DNA from: Aphanomyces cochlioides
Lineage: Eukaryota; Oomycota; Saprolegniomycetes; Saprolegniales; Verrucalvaceae
Reading direction: 5' to 3'
DNA length: 64,000 nt
Assembly (NCBI GenBank): GCA_019828595.1
Contig: JAHQRK010000007.1
Location: forward strand, 2,046,001 to 2,110,000
This document shows positions 46,131 through 59,250 of this stretch, piece by piece. Positions within the stretch are counted from its first letter, which is position 1. Each line of letters opens with the position of its first letter. The notes under the pieces are model-generated. The model worked only from the letters and a program-made list of their open reading frames with translations, had not been told where the DNA came from and did not search any database. Made by a program: the position numbers and the translations under genes.

Positions 46131-46779
46131 TCCTTTTTTACACCCACACCATGTATGCTAACCCATCCACACCCTCCCTCTGGCACACCATTTTGCATCT
46201 CCCCAATACATCACACGTGCACAATCGCCTCCGTCACCATGTAGGCATATACTGTCCATCGCATTTACACAAAAACGATCCCAAACCTTCGAACAATCTA
46301 TGGGGTTTGAACTTAAACCTATCTCTCAGGTTGGACGCACACAAGGGGACAATTGAATCCATCCCGTCAAACGTGAAAGGACTCCATATCAGCGAGTCCT
46401 TCTTTCAAGTATTTCCGTTCATGCGTGCAACCTTGTGAGAATGTATATTGTCGACAGGCGTTTTGAAAACGTCTTGATCCTTCTAGCATTGTCTTTTTGT
46501 CGTTGTTTGACAGACCATGAGAAGGACTTTTCGGACGCTGTGATGCCATATATTTTCGCGCAGTTGTCGAAAGCGAATCGAGCGTCAAGCTCGACAAGAA
46601 ATCATGTGGTGTGACCATAATTGTGTGCAAGTAGGATGACTTGTGCGATGGGATCGTGGACAGTGTGTTTGGATGTGGGATATGTGTGTCATGTTTTCTT
46701 GAAAGTGGTAAGAATTTAGTGTGTGCGTACGATGAGGAGTGCATGTTTTGGGATAGGAAGGGCGTGAGCCTAACATCAT

Positions 46780-46859
46780 GATCAATTGGCCGAGCGGTCT
46801 AAGGCGCCAGTTTAAGGCACTGGTCTGAAAGGGCGTGGGTTCGAATCCCACATTGGTCA
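46780..46859 (+). tRNA. tRNA-Leu(AAG), copy 29
   Basis: Same body as copy 1; spacer marker T. Confidence 0.97.
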
Positions 46860-47508
46860 TCCTTTTTTACACCCACACCATGTATGCTAACCCATCCACA
46901 CCCTCCCTCTGGCACACCATTTTGCATCTCCCCAATACATCACACGTGCACAATCGCCTCCGTCACCATGTAGGCATATACTGTCCATCGCATTTACACA
47001 AAAACGATCCCAAACCTTCGAACAATCTATGGGGTTTGAACTTAAACCTATCTCTCAGGTTGGACGCACACAAGGGGACAATTGAATCCATCCCGTCAAA
47101 CGTGAAAGGACTCCATATCAGCGAGTCCTTCTTTCAAGTATTTCCGTTCATGCGTGCAACCTTGTGAGAATGTATATTGTCGACAGGCGTTTTGAAAACG
47201 TCTTGATCCTTCTAGCATTGTCTTTTTGTCGTTGTTTGACAGACCATGAGAAGGACTTTTCGGACGCTGTGATGCCATATATTTTCGCGCAGTTGTCGAA
47301 AGCGAATCGAGCGTCAAGCTCGACAAGAAATCATGTGGTGTGACCATAATTGTGTGCAAGTAGGATGACTTGTGCGATGGGATCGTGGACAGTGTGTTTG
47401 GATGTGGGATATGTGTGTCATGTTTTCTTGAAAGTGGTAAGAATTTAGTGTGTGCGTACGATGAGGAGTGCATGTTTTGGGATAGGAAGGGCGTGAGCCT
47501 AACATCAT

Positions 47509-47588
47509 GATCAATTGGCCGAGCGGTCTAAGGCGCCAGTTTAAGGCACTGGTCTGAAAGGGCGTGGGTTCGAATCCCACATTGGTCA
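47509..47588 (+). tRNA. tRNA-Leu(AAG), copy 30
   Basis: Same body as copy 1; spacer marker T. Confidence 0.97.
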
Positions 47589-48237
47589 TCCTTTTTTACA
47601 CCCACACCATGTATGCTAACCCATCCACACCCTCCCTCTGGCACACCATTTTGCATCTCCCCAATACATCACACGTGCACAATCGCCTCCGTCACCATGT
47701 AGGCATATACTGTCCATCGCATTTACACAAAAACGATCCCAAACCTTCGAACAATCTATGGGGTTTGAACTTTAACCTATCTCTCAGGTTGGACGCACAC
47801 AAGGGGACAATTGAATCCATCCCGTCAAACGTGAAAGGACTCCATATCAGCGAGTCCTTCTTTCAAGTATTTCCGTTCATGCGTGCAACCTTGTGAGAAT
47901 GTATATTGTCGACAGGCGTTTTGAAAACGTCTTGATCCTTCTAGCATTGTCTTTTTGTCGTTGTTTGACAGACCATGAGAAGGACTTTTCGGACGCTGTG
48001 ATGCCATATATTTTCGCGCAGTTGTCGAAAGCGAATCGAGCGTCAAGCTCGACAAGAAATCATGTGGTGTGACCATAATTGTGTGCAAGTAGGATGACTT
48101 GTGCGATGGGATCGTGGACAGTGTGTTTGGATGTGGGATATGTGTGTCATGTTTTCTTGAAAGTGGTAAGAATTTAGTGTGTGCGTACGATGAGGAGTGC
48201 ATGTTTTGGGATAGGAAGGGCGTGAGCCTAACATCAT

Positions 48238-48317
48238 GATCAATTGGCCGAGCGGTCTAAGGCGCCAGTTTAAGGCACTGGTCTGAAAGGGCGTGGGTTC
48301 GAATCCCACATTGGTCA
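48238..48317 (+). tRNA. tRNA-Leu(AAG), copy 31
   Basis: Same body as copy 1; spacer marker T; private A-to-T change at 47773. Confidence 0.97.
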
Positions 48318-48965
48318 TCCTTTTTTACACCCACACCATGTATGCTAACCCATCCACACCCTCCCTCTGGCACACCATTTTGCATCTCCCCAATACATCA
48401 CACGTGCACAATCGCCTCCGTCACCATGTAGGCATATACTGTCCATCGCATTTACACAAAAACGATCCCAAACCTTCGAACAATCTATGGGGTTTGAACT
48501 TAAACCTATCTCTCAGGTTGGACGCACACAAGGGGACAATTGAATCCATCCCGTCAAACGTGAAAGGACTCCATATCAGCGAGTCCTTCTTTCAAGTATT
48601 TCCGTTCATGCGTGCAACCTTGTGAGAATGTATATTGTCGACAGGCGTTTTGAAAACGTCTTGATCCTTCTAGCATTGTCTTTTTGTCGTTGTTTGACAG
48701 ACCATGAGAAGGACTTTTCGGACGCTGTGATGCCATATATTTCGCGCAGTTGTCGAAAGCGAATCGAGCGTCAAGCTCGACAAGAAATCATGTGGTGTGA
48801 CCATAATTGTGTGCAAGTAGGATGACTTGTGCGATGGGATCGTGGACAGTGTGTTTGGATGTGGGATATGTGTGTCATGTTTTCTTGAAAGTGGTAAGAA
48901 TTTAGTGTGTGCGTACGATGAGGAGTGCATGTTTTGGGATAGGAAGGGCGTGAGCCTAACATCAT

Positions 48966-49045
48966 GATCAATTGGCCGAGCGGTCTAAGGCGCCAGTTTA
49001 AGGCACTGGTCTGAAAGGGCGTGGGTTCGAATCCCACATTGGTCA
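48966..49045 (+). tRNA. tRNA-Leu(AAG), copy 32
   Basis: Same body as copy 1; spacer marker T with one T missing from the following T run near 48740. Confidence 0.97.
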
Positions 49046-49694
49046 TCCTTTTTTACACCCACACCATGTATGCTAACCCATCCACACCCTCCCTCTGGCA
49101 CACCATTTTGCATCTCCCCAATACATCACACGTGCACAATCGCCTCCGTCACCATGTAGGCATATACTGTCCATCGCATTTACACAAAAACGATCCCAAA
49201 CCTTCGAACAATCTATGGGGTTTGAACTTAAACCTATCTCTCAGGTTGGACGCACACAAGGGGACAATTGAATCCATCCCGTCAAACGTGAAAGGACTCC
49301 ATATCAGCGAGTCCTTCTTTCAAGTATTTCCGTTCATGCGTGCAACCTTGTGAGAATGTATATTGTCGACAGGCGTTTTGAAAACGTCTTGATCCTTCTA
49401 GCATTGTCTTTTTGTCGTTGTTTGACAGACCATGAGAAGGACTTTTCGGACGCTGTGATGCCATATATTTTCGCGCAGTTGTCGAAAGCGAATCGAGCGT
49501 CAAGCTCGACAAGAAATCATGTGGTGTGACCATAATTGTGTGCAAGTAGGATGACTTGTGCGATGGGATCGTGGACAGTGTGTTTGGATGTGGGATATGT
49601 GTGTCATGTTTTCTTGAAAGTGGTAAGAATTTAGTGTGTGCGTACGATGAGGAGTGCATGTTTTGGGATAGGAAGGGCGTGAGCCTAACATCAT

Positions 49695-49774
49695 GATCAA
49701 TTGGCCGAGCGGTCTAAGGCGCCAGTTTAAGGCACTGGTCTGAAAGGGCGTGGGTTCGAATCCCACATTGGTCA
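49695..49774 (+). tRNA. tRNA-Leu(AAG), copy 33
   Basis: Same body as copy 1; spacer marker T. Confidence 0.97.
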
Positions 49775-50423
49775 TCCTTTTTTACACCCACACCATGTAT
49801 GCTAACCCATCCACACCCTCCCTCTGGCACACCATTTTGCATCTCCCCAATACATCACACGTGCACAATCGCCTCCGTCACCATGTAGGCATATACTGTC
49901 CATCGCATTTACACAAAAACGATCCCAAACCTTCGAACAATCTATGGGGTTTGAACTTAAACCTATCTCTCAGGTTGGACGCACACAAGGGGACAATTGA
50001 ATCCATCCCGTCAAACGTGAAAGGACTCCATATCAGCGAGTCCTTCTTTCAAGTATTTCCGTTCATGCGTGCAACCTTGTGAGAATGTATATTGTCGACA
50101 GGCGTTTTGAAAACGTCTTGATCCTTCTAGCATTGTCTTTTTGTCGTTGTTTGACAGACCATGAGAAGGACTTTTCGGACGCTGTGATGCCATATATTTT
50201 CGCGCAGTTGTCGAAAGCGAATCGAGCGTCAAGCTCGACAAGAAATCATGTGGTGTGACCATAATTGTGTGCAAGTAGGATGACTTGTGCGATGGGATCG
50301 TGGACAGTGTGTTTGGATGTGGGATATGTGTGTCATGTTTTCTTGAAAGTGGTAAGAATTTAGTGTGTGCGTACGATGAGGAGTGCATGTTTTGGGATAG
50401 GAAGGGCGTGAGCCTAACATCAT

Positions 50424-50503
50424 GATCAATTGGCCGAGCGGTCTAAGGCGCCAGTTTAAGGCACTGGTCTGAAAGGGCGTGGGTTCGAATCCCACATTGG
50501 TCA
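50424..50503 (+). tRNA. tRNA-Leu(AAG), copy 34
   Basis: Same body as copy 1; spacer marker T. Confidence 0.97.
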
Positions 50504-51152
50504 TCCTTTTTTACACCCACACCATGTATGCTAACCCATCCACACCCTCCCTCTGGCACACCATTTTGCATCTCCCCAATACATCACACGTGCACAATCG
50601 CCTCCGTCACCATGTAGGCATATACTGTCCATCGCATTTACACAAAAACGATCCCAAACCTTCGAACAATCTATGGGGTTTGAACTTAAACCTATCTCTC
50701 AGGTTGGACGCACACAAGGGGACAATTGAATCCATCCCGTCAAACGTGAAAGGACTCCATATCAGCGAGTCCTTCTTTCAAGTATTTCCGTTCATGCGTG
50801 CAACCTTGTGAGAATGTATATTGTCGACAGGCGTTTTGAAAACGTCTTGATCCTTCTAGCATTGTCTTTTTGTCGTTGTTTGACAGACCATGAGAAGGAC
50901 TTTTCGGACGCTGTGATGCCATATATTTTCGCGCAGTTGTCGAAAGCGAATCGAGCGTCAAGCTCGACAAGAAATCATGTGGTGTGACCATAATTGTGTG
51001 CAAGTAGGATGACTTGTGCGATGGGATCGTGGACAGTGTGTTTGGATGTGGGATATGTGTGTCATGTTTTCTTGAAAGTGGTAAGAATTTAGTGTGTGCG
51101 TACGATGAGGAGTGCATGTTTTGGGATAGGAAGGGCGTGAGCCTAACATCAT

Positions 51153-51232
51153 GATCAATTGGCCGAGCGGTCTAAGGCGCCAGTTTAAGGCACTGGTCTG
51201 AAAGGGCGTGGGTTCGAATCCCACATTGGTCA
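51153..51232 (+). tRNA. tRNA-Leu(AAG), copy 35
   Basis: Same body as copy 1; spacer marker T. Confidence 0.97.
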
Positions 51233-51881
51233 TCCTTTTTTACACCCACACCATGTATGCTAACCCATCCACACCCTCCCTCTGGCACACCATTTTGCAT
51301 CTCCCCAATACATCACACGTGCACAATCGCCTCCGTCACCATGTAGGCATATACTGTCCATCGCATTTACACAAAAACGATCCCAAACCTTCGAACAATC
51401 TATGGGGTTTGAACTTAAACCTATCTCTCAGGTTGGACGCACACAAGGGGACAATTGAATCCATCCCGTCAAACGTGAAAGGACTCCATATCAGCGAGTC
51501 CTTCTTTCAAGTATTTCCGTTCATGCGTGCAACCTTGTGAGAATGTATATTGTCGACAGGCGTTTTGAAAACGTCTTGATCCTTCTAGCATTGTCTTTTT
51601 GTCGTTGTTTGACAGACCATGAGAAGGACTTTTCGGACGCTGTGATGCCATATATTTTCGCGCAGTTGTCGAAAGCGAATCGAGCGTCAAGCTCGACAAG
51701 AAATCATGTGGTGTGACCATAATTGTGTGCAAGTAGGATGACTTGTGCGATGGGATCGTGGACAGTGTGTTTGGATGTGGGATATGTGTGTCATGTTTTC
51801 TTGAAAGTGGTAAGAATTTAGTGTGTGCGTACGATGAGGAGTGCATGTTTTGGGATAGGAAGGGCGTGAGCCTAACATCAT

Positions 51882-51961
51882 GATCAATTGGCCGAGCGGT
51901 CTAAGGCGCCAGTTTAAGGCACTGGTCTGAAAGGGCGTGGGTTCGAATCCCACATTGGTCA
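51882..51961 (+). tRNA. tRNA-Leu(AAG), copy 36
   Basis: Same body as copy 1; spacer marker T. Confidence 0.97.
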
Positions 51962-52610
51962 TCCTTTTTTACACCCACACCATGTATGCTAACCCATCCA
52001 CACCCTCCCTCTGGCACACCATTTTGCATCTCCCCAATACATCACACGTGCACAATCGCCTCCGTCACCATGTAGGCATATACTGTCCATCGCATTTACA
52101 CAAAAACGATCCCAAACCTTCGAACAATCTATGGGGTTTGAACTTAAACCTATCTCTCAGGTTGGACGCACACAAGGGGACAATTGAATCCATCCCGTCA
52201 AACGTGAAAGGACTCCATATCAGCGAGTCCTTCTTTCAAGTATTTCCGTTCATGCGTGCAACCTTGTGAGAATGTATATTGTCGACAGGCGTTTTGAAAA
52301 CGTCTTGATCCTTCTAGCATTGTCTTTTTGTCGTTGTTTGACAGACCATGAGAAGGACTTTTCGGACGCTGTGATGCCATATATTTTCGCGCAGTTGTCG
52401 AAAGCGAATCGAGCGTCAAGCTCGACAAGAAATCATGTGGTGTGACCATAATTGTGTGCAAGTAGGATGACTTGTGCGATGGGATCGTGGACAGTGTGTT
52501 TGGATGTGGGATATGTGTGTCATGTTTTCTTGAAAGTGGTAAGAATTTAGTGTGTGCGTACGATGAGGAGTGCATGTTTTGGGATAGGAAGGGCGTGAGC
52601 CTAACATCAT

Positions 52611-52690
52611 GATCAATTGGCCGAGCGGTCTAAGGCGCCAGTTTAAGGCACTGGTCTGAAAGGGCGTGGGTTCGAATCCCACATTGGTCA
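52611..52690 (+). tRNA. tRNA-Leu(AAG), copy 37
   Basis: Same body as copy 1; spacer marker T. Confidence 0.97.
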
Positions 52691-53338
52691 TCCTTTTTTA
52701 CACCCACACCATGTATGCTAACCCATCCACACCCTCCCTCTGGCACACCATTTTGCATCTCCCCAATACATCACACGTGCACAATCGCCTCCGTCACCAT
52801 GTAGGCATATACTGTCCATCGCATTTACACAAAAACGATCCCAAACCTTCGAACAATCTATGGGGTTTGAACTTAAACCTATCTCTCAGGTTGGACGCAC
52901 ACAAGGGGACAATTGAATCCATCCCGTCAAACGTGAAAGGACTCCATATCAGCGAGTCCTTCTTTCAAGTATTTCCGTTCATGCGTGCAACCTTGTGAGA
53001 ATGTATATTGTCGACAGGCGTTTTGAAAACGTCTTGATCCTTCTAGCATTGTCTTTTTGTCGTTGTTTGACAGACCATGAGAAGGACTTTTCGGACGCTG
53101 TGATGCCATATATTTTCGCGCAGTTGTCGAAAGCGAATCGAGCGTCAAGCTCGACAAGAAATCATGTGGTGTGACCATAATTGTGTGCAAGTAGGATGAC
53201 TTGTGCGATGGGATCGTGGACAGTGTGTTTGGATGTGGGATATGTGTGTCATGTTTTCTTGAAAGTGGTAAGATTTAGTGTGTGCGTACGATGAGGAGTG
53301 CATGTTTTGGGATAGGAAGGGCGTGAGCCTAACATCAT

Positions 53339-53418
53339 GATCAATTGGCCGAGCGGTCTAAGGCGCCAGTTTAAGGCACTGGTCTGAAAGGGCGTGGGTT
53401 CGAATCCCACATTGGTCA
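53339..53418 (+). tRNA. tRNA-Leu(AAG), copy 38
   Basis: Same body as copy 1; spacer marker T; one A missing from the spacer near 53273. Confidence 0.97.
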
Positions 53419-54067
53419 TCCTTTTTTACACCCACACCATGTATGCTAACCCATCCACACCCTCCCTCTGGCACACCATTTTGCATCTCCCCAATACATC
53501 ACACGTGCACAATCGCCTCCGTCACCATGTAGGCATATACTGTCCATCGCATTTACACAAAAACGATCCCAAACCTTCGAACAATCTATGGGGTTTGAAC
53601 TTAAACCTATCTCTCAGGTTGGACGCACACAAGGGGACAATTGAATCCATCCCGTCAAACGTGAAAGGACTCCATATCAGCGAGTCCTTCTTTCAAGTAT
53701 TTCCGTTCATGCGTGCAACCTTGTGAGAATGTATATTGTCGACAGGCGTTTTGAAAACGTCTTGATCCTTCTAGCATTGTCTTTTTGTCGTTGTTTGACA
53801 GACCATGAGAAGGACTTTTCGGACGCTGTGATGCCATATATTTTCGCGCAGTTGTCGAAAGCGAATCGAGCGTCAAGCTCGACAAGAAATCATGTGGTGT
53901 GACCATAATTGTGTGCAAGTAGGATGACTTGTGCGATGGGATCGTGGACAGTGTGTTTGGATGTGGGATATGTGTGTCATGTTTTCTTGAAAGTGGTAAG
54001 AATTTAGTGTGTGCGTACGATGAGGAGTGCATGTTTTGGGATAGGAAGGGCGTGAGCCTAACATCAT

Positions 54068-54147
54068 GATCAATTGGCCGAGCGGTCTAAGGCGCCAGTT
54101 TAAGGCACTGGTCTGAAAGGGCGTGGGTTCGAATCCCACATTGGTCA
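54068..54147 (+). tRNA. tRNA-Leu(AAG), copy 39
   Basis: Same body as copy 1; spacer marker T. Confidence 0.97.
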
Positions 54148-54796
54148 TCCTTTTTTACACCCACACCATGTATGCTAACCCATCCACACCCTCCCTCTGG
54201 CACACCATTTTGCATCTCCCCAATACATCACACGTGCACAATCGCCTCCGTCACCATGTAGGCATATACTGTCCATCGCATTTACACAAAAACGATCCCA
54301 AACCTTCGAACAATCTATGGGGTTTGAACTTAAACCTATCTCTCAGGTTGGACGCACACAAGGGGACAATTGAATCCATCCCGTCAAACGTGAAAGGACT
54401 CCATATCAGCGAGTCCTTCTTTCAAGTATTTCCGTTCATGCGTGCAACCTTGTGAGAATGTATATTGTCGACAGGCGTTTTGAAAACGTCTTGATCCTTC
54501 TAGCATTGTCTTTTTGTCGTTGTTTGACAGACCATGAGAAGGACTTTTCGGACGCTGTGATGCCATATATTTTCGCGCAGTTGTCGAAAGCGAATCGAGC
54601 GTCAAGCTCGACAAGAAATCATGTGGTGTGACCATAATTGTGTGCAAGTAGGATGACTTGTGCGATGGGATCGTGGACAGTGTGTTTGGATGTGGGATAT
54701 GTGTGTCATGTTTTCTTGAAAGTGGTAAGAATTTAGTGTGTGCGTACGATGAGGAGTGCATGTTTTGGGATAGGAAGGGCGTGAGCCTAACATCAT

Positions 54797-54876
54797 GATC
54801 AATTGGCCGAGCGGTCTAAGGCGCCAGTTTAAGGCACTGGTCTGAAAGGGCGTGGGTTCGAATCCCACATTGGTCA
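54797..54876 (+). tRNA. tRNA-Leu(AAG), copy 40
   Basis: Same body as copy 1; spacer marker T, end of the T block. Confidence 0.97.
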
Positions 54877-55525
54877 TCCTTTTTTACACCCACACCATGT
54901 ATGCTAACCCATCCACACCCTCCCTCTGGCACACCATTTTGCATCTCCCCAATACATCACACGTGCACAATCGCCTCCGTCACCATGTAGGCATATACTG
55001 TCCATCGCATTTACACAAAAACGATCCCAAACCTTCGAACAATCTATGGGGTTTGAACTTAAACCTATCTCTCAGGTTGGACGCACACAAGGGGACAATT
55101 GAATCCATCCCGTCAAACGTGAAAGGACTCCATATCAGCGAGTCCTTCTTTCAAGTATTTCCGTTCATGCGTGCAACCTTGTGAGAATGTATATTGTCGA
55201 CAGGCGTTTTGAAAACGTCTTGATCCTTCTAGCATTGTCTTTTTGTCGTTGTTTGACAGACCATGAGAAGGACTTTTCGGACGCTGTGATGCCATATACT
55301 TTCGCGCAGTTGTCGAAAGCGAATCGAGCGTCAAGCTCGACAAGAAATCATGTGGTGTGACCATAATTGTGTGCAAGTAGGATGACTTGTGCGATGGGAT
55401 CGTGGACAGTGTGTTTGGATGTGGGATATGTGTGTCATGTTTTCTTGAAAGTGGTAAGAATTTAGTGTGTGCGTACGATGAGGAGTGCATGTTTTGGGAT
55501 AGGAAGGGCGTGAGCCTAACATCAT

Positions 55526-55605
55526 GATCAATTGGCCGAGCGGTCTAAGGCGCCAGTTTAAGGCACTGGTCTGAAAGGGCGTGGGTTCGAATCCCACATT
55601 GGTCA
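55526..55605 (+). tRNA. tRNA-Leu(AAG), copy 41
   Basis: Same body as copy 1; spacer marker C. Confidence 0.97.
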
Positions 55606-56254
55606 TCCTTTTTTACACCCACACCATGTATGCTAACCCATCCACACCCTCCCTCTGGCACACCATTTTGCATCTCCCCAATACATCACACGTGCACAAT
55701 CGCCTCCGTCACCATGTAGGCATATACTGTCCATCGCATTTACACAAAAACGATCCCAAACCTTCGAACAATCTATGGGGTTTGAACTTAAACCTATCTC
55801 TCAGGTTGGACGCACACAAGGGGACAATTGAATCCATCCCGTCAAACGTGAAAGGACTCCATATCAGCGAGTCCTTCTTTCAAGTATTTCCGTTCATGCG
55901 TGCAACCTTGTGAGAATGTATATTGTCGACAGGCGTTTTGAAAACGTCTTGATCCTTCTAGCATTGTCTTTTTGTCGTTGTTTGACAGACCATGAGAAGG
56001 ACTTTTCGGACGCTGTGATGCCATATACTTTCGCGCAGTTGTCGAAAGCGAATCGAGCGTCAAGCTCGACAAGAAATCATGTGGTGTGACCATAATTGTG
56101 TGCAAGTAGGATGACTTGTGCGATGGGATCGTGGACAGTGTGTTTGGATGTGGGATATGTGTGTCATGTTTTCTTGAAAGTGGTAAGAATTTAGTGTGTG
56201 CGTACGATGATGAGTGCATGTTTTGGGATAGGAAGGGCGTGAGCCTAACATCAT

Positions 56255-56334
56255 GATCAATTGGCCGAGCGGTCTAAGGCGCCAGTTTAAGGCACTGGTC
56301 TGAAAGGGCGTGGGTTCGAATCCCACATTGGTCA
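56255..56334 (+). tRNA. tRNA-Leu(AAG), copy 42
   Basis: Same body as copy 1; spacer marker C; G-to-T change at 56211, shared only with copy 44. Confidence 0.97.
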
Positions 56335-56983
56335 TCCTTTTTTACACCCACACCATGTATGCTAACCCATCCACACCCTCCCTCTGGCACACCATTTTGC
56401 ATCTCCCCAATACATCACACGTGCACAATCGCCTCCGTCACCATGTAGGCATATACTGTCCATCGCATTTACACAAAAACGATCCCAAACCTTCGAACAA
56501 TCTATGGGGTTTGAACTTAAACCTATCTCTCAGGTTGGACGCACACAAGGGGACAATTGAATCCATCCCGTCAAACGTGAAAGGACTCCATATCAGCGAG
56601 TCCTTCTTTCAAGTATTTCCGTTCATGCGTGCAACCTTGTGAGAATGTATATTGTCGACAGGCGTTTTGAAAACGTCTTGATCCTTCTAGCATTGTCTTT
56701 TTGTCGTTGTTTGACAGACCATGAGAAGGACTTTTCGGACGCTGTGATGCCATATATTTTCGCGCAGTTGTCGAAAGCGAATCGAGCGTCAAGCTCGACA
56801 AGAAATCATGTGGTGTGACCATAATTGTGTGCAAGTAGGATGACTTGTGCGATGGGATCGTGGACAGTGTGTTTGGATGTGGGATATGTGTGTCATGTTT
56901 TCTTGAAAGTGGTAAGAATTTAGTGTGTGCGTACGATGAGGAGTGCATGTTTTGGGATAGGAAGGGCGTGAGCCTAACATCAT

Positions 56984-57063
56984 GATCAATTGGCCGAGCG
57001 GTCTAAGGCGCCAGTTTAAGGCACTGGTCTGAAAGGGCGTGGGTTCGAATCCCACATTGGTCA
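56984..57063 (+). tRNA. tRNA-Leu(AAG), copy 43
   Basis: Same body as copy 1; spacer marker T. Confidence 0.97.
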
Positions 57064-57712
57064 TCCTTTTTTACACCCACACCATGTATGCTAACCCATC
57101 CACACCCTCCCTCTGGCACACCATTTTGCATCTCCCCAATACATCACACGTGCACAATCGCCTCCGTCACCATGTAGGCATATACTGTCCATCGCATTTA
57201 CACAAAAACGATCCCAAACCTTCGAACAATCTATGGGGTTTGAACTTAAACCTATCTCTCAGGTTGGACGCACACAAGGGGACAATTGAATCCATCCCGT
57301 CAAACGTGAAAGGACTCCATATCAGCGAGTCCTTCTTTCAAGTATTTCCGTTCATGCGTGCAACCTTGTGAGAATGTATATTGTCGACAGGCGTTTTGAA
57401 AACGTCTTGATCCTTCTAGCATTGTCTTTTTGTCGTTGTTTGACAGACCATGAGAAGGACTTTTCGGACGCTGTGATGCCATATACTTTCGCGCAGTTGT
57501 CGAAAGCGAATCGAGCGTCAAGCTCGACAAGAAATCATGTGGTGTGACCATAATTGTGTGCAAGTAGGATGACTTGTGCGATGGGATCGTGGACAGTGTG
57601 TTTGGATGTGGGATATGTGTGTCATGTTTTCTTGAAAGTGGTAAGAATTTAGTGTGTGCGTACGATGATGAGTGCATGTTTTGGGATAGGAAGGGCGTGA
57701 GCCTAACATCAT

Positions 57713-57792
57713 GATCAATTGGCCGAGCGGTCTAAGGCGCCAGTTTAAGGCACTGGTCTGAAAGGGCGTGGGTTCGAATCCCACATTGGTCA
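57713..57792 (+). tRNA. tRNA-Leu(AAG), copy 44
   Basis: Same body as copy 1; spacer marker C; G-to-T change at 57669, exactly 1458 bp (two units) after the same change before copy 42. Confidence 0.97.
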
Positions 57793-58441
57793 TCCTTTTT
57801 TACACCCACACCATGTATGCTAACCCATCCACACCCTCCCTCTGGCACACCATTTTGCATCTCCCCAATACATCACACGTGCACAATCGCCTCCGTCACC
57901 ATGTAGGCATATACTGTCCATCGCATTTACACAAAAACGATCCCAAACCTTCGAACAATCTATGGGGTTTGAACTTAAACCTATCTCTCAGGTTGGACGC
58001 ACACAAGGGGACAATTGAATCCATCCCGTCAAACGTGAAAGGACTCCATATCAGCGAGTCCTTCTTTCAAGTATTTCCGTTCATGCGTGCAACCTTGTGA
58101 GAATGTATATTGTCGACAGGCGTTTTGAAAACGTCTTGATCCTTCTAGCATTGTCTTTTTGTCGTTGTTTGACAGACCATGAGAAGGACTTTTCGGACGC
58201 TGTGATGCCATATATTTTCGCGCAGTTGTCGAAAGCGAATCGAGCGTCAAGCTCGACAAGAAATCATGTGGTGTGACCATAATTGTGTGCAAGTAGGATG
58301 ACTTGTGCGATGGGATCGTGGACAGTGTGTTTGGATGTGGGATATGTGTGTCATGTTTTCTTGAAAGTGGTAAGAATTTAGTGTGTGCGTACGATGAGGA
58401 GTGCATGTTTTGGGATAGGAAGGGCGTGAGCCTAACATCAT

Positions 58442-58521
58442 GATCAATTGGCCGAGCGGTCTAAGGCGCCAGTTTAAGGCACTGGTCTGAAAGGGCGTGG
58501 GTTCGAATCCCACATTGGTCA
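58442..58521 (+). tRNA. tRNA-Leu(AAG), copy 45
   Basis: Same body as copy 1; spacer marker T. Confidence 0.97.
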
Positions 58522-59170
58522 TCCTTTTTTACACCCACACCATGTATGCTAACCCATCCACACCCTCCCTCTGGCACACCATTTTGCATCTCCCCAATAC
58601 ATCACACGTGCACAATCGCCTCCGTCACCATGTAGGCATATACTGTCCATCGCATTTACACAAAAACGATCCCAAACCTTCGAACAATCTATGGGGTTTG
58701 AACTTAAACCTATCTCTCAGGTTGGACGCACACAAGGGGACAATTGAATCCATCCCGTCAAACGTGAAAGGACTCCATATCAGCGAGTCCTTCTTTCAAG
58801 TATTTCCGTTCATGCGTGCAACCTTGTGAGAATGTATATTGTCGACAGGCGTTTTGAAAACGTCTTGATCCTTCTAGCATTGTCTTTTTGTCGTTGTTTG
58901 ACAGACCATGAGAAGGACTTTTCGGACGCTGTGATGCCATATATTTTCGCGCAGTTGTCGAAAGCGAATCGAGCGTCAAGCTCGACAAGAAATCATGTGG
59001 TGTGACCATAATTGTGTGCAAGTAGGATGACTTGTGCGATGGGATCGTGGACAGTGTGTTTGGATGTGGGATATGTGTGTCATGTTTTCTTGAAAGTGGT
59101 AAGAATTTAGTGTGTGCGTACGATGAGGAGTGCATGTTTTGGGATAGGAAGGGCGTGAGCCTAACATCAT

Positions 59171-59250
59171 GATCAATTGGCCGAGCGGTCTAAGGCGCCA
59201 GTTTAAGGCACTGGTCTGAAAGGGCGTGGGTTCGAATCCCACATTGGTCA
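59171..59250 (+). tRNA. tRNA-Leu(AAG), copy 46 (last)
   Basis: Same body as copy 1; spacer marker T. The following unit is truncated before its tRNA. Confidence 0.97.
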
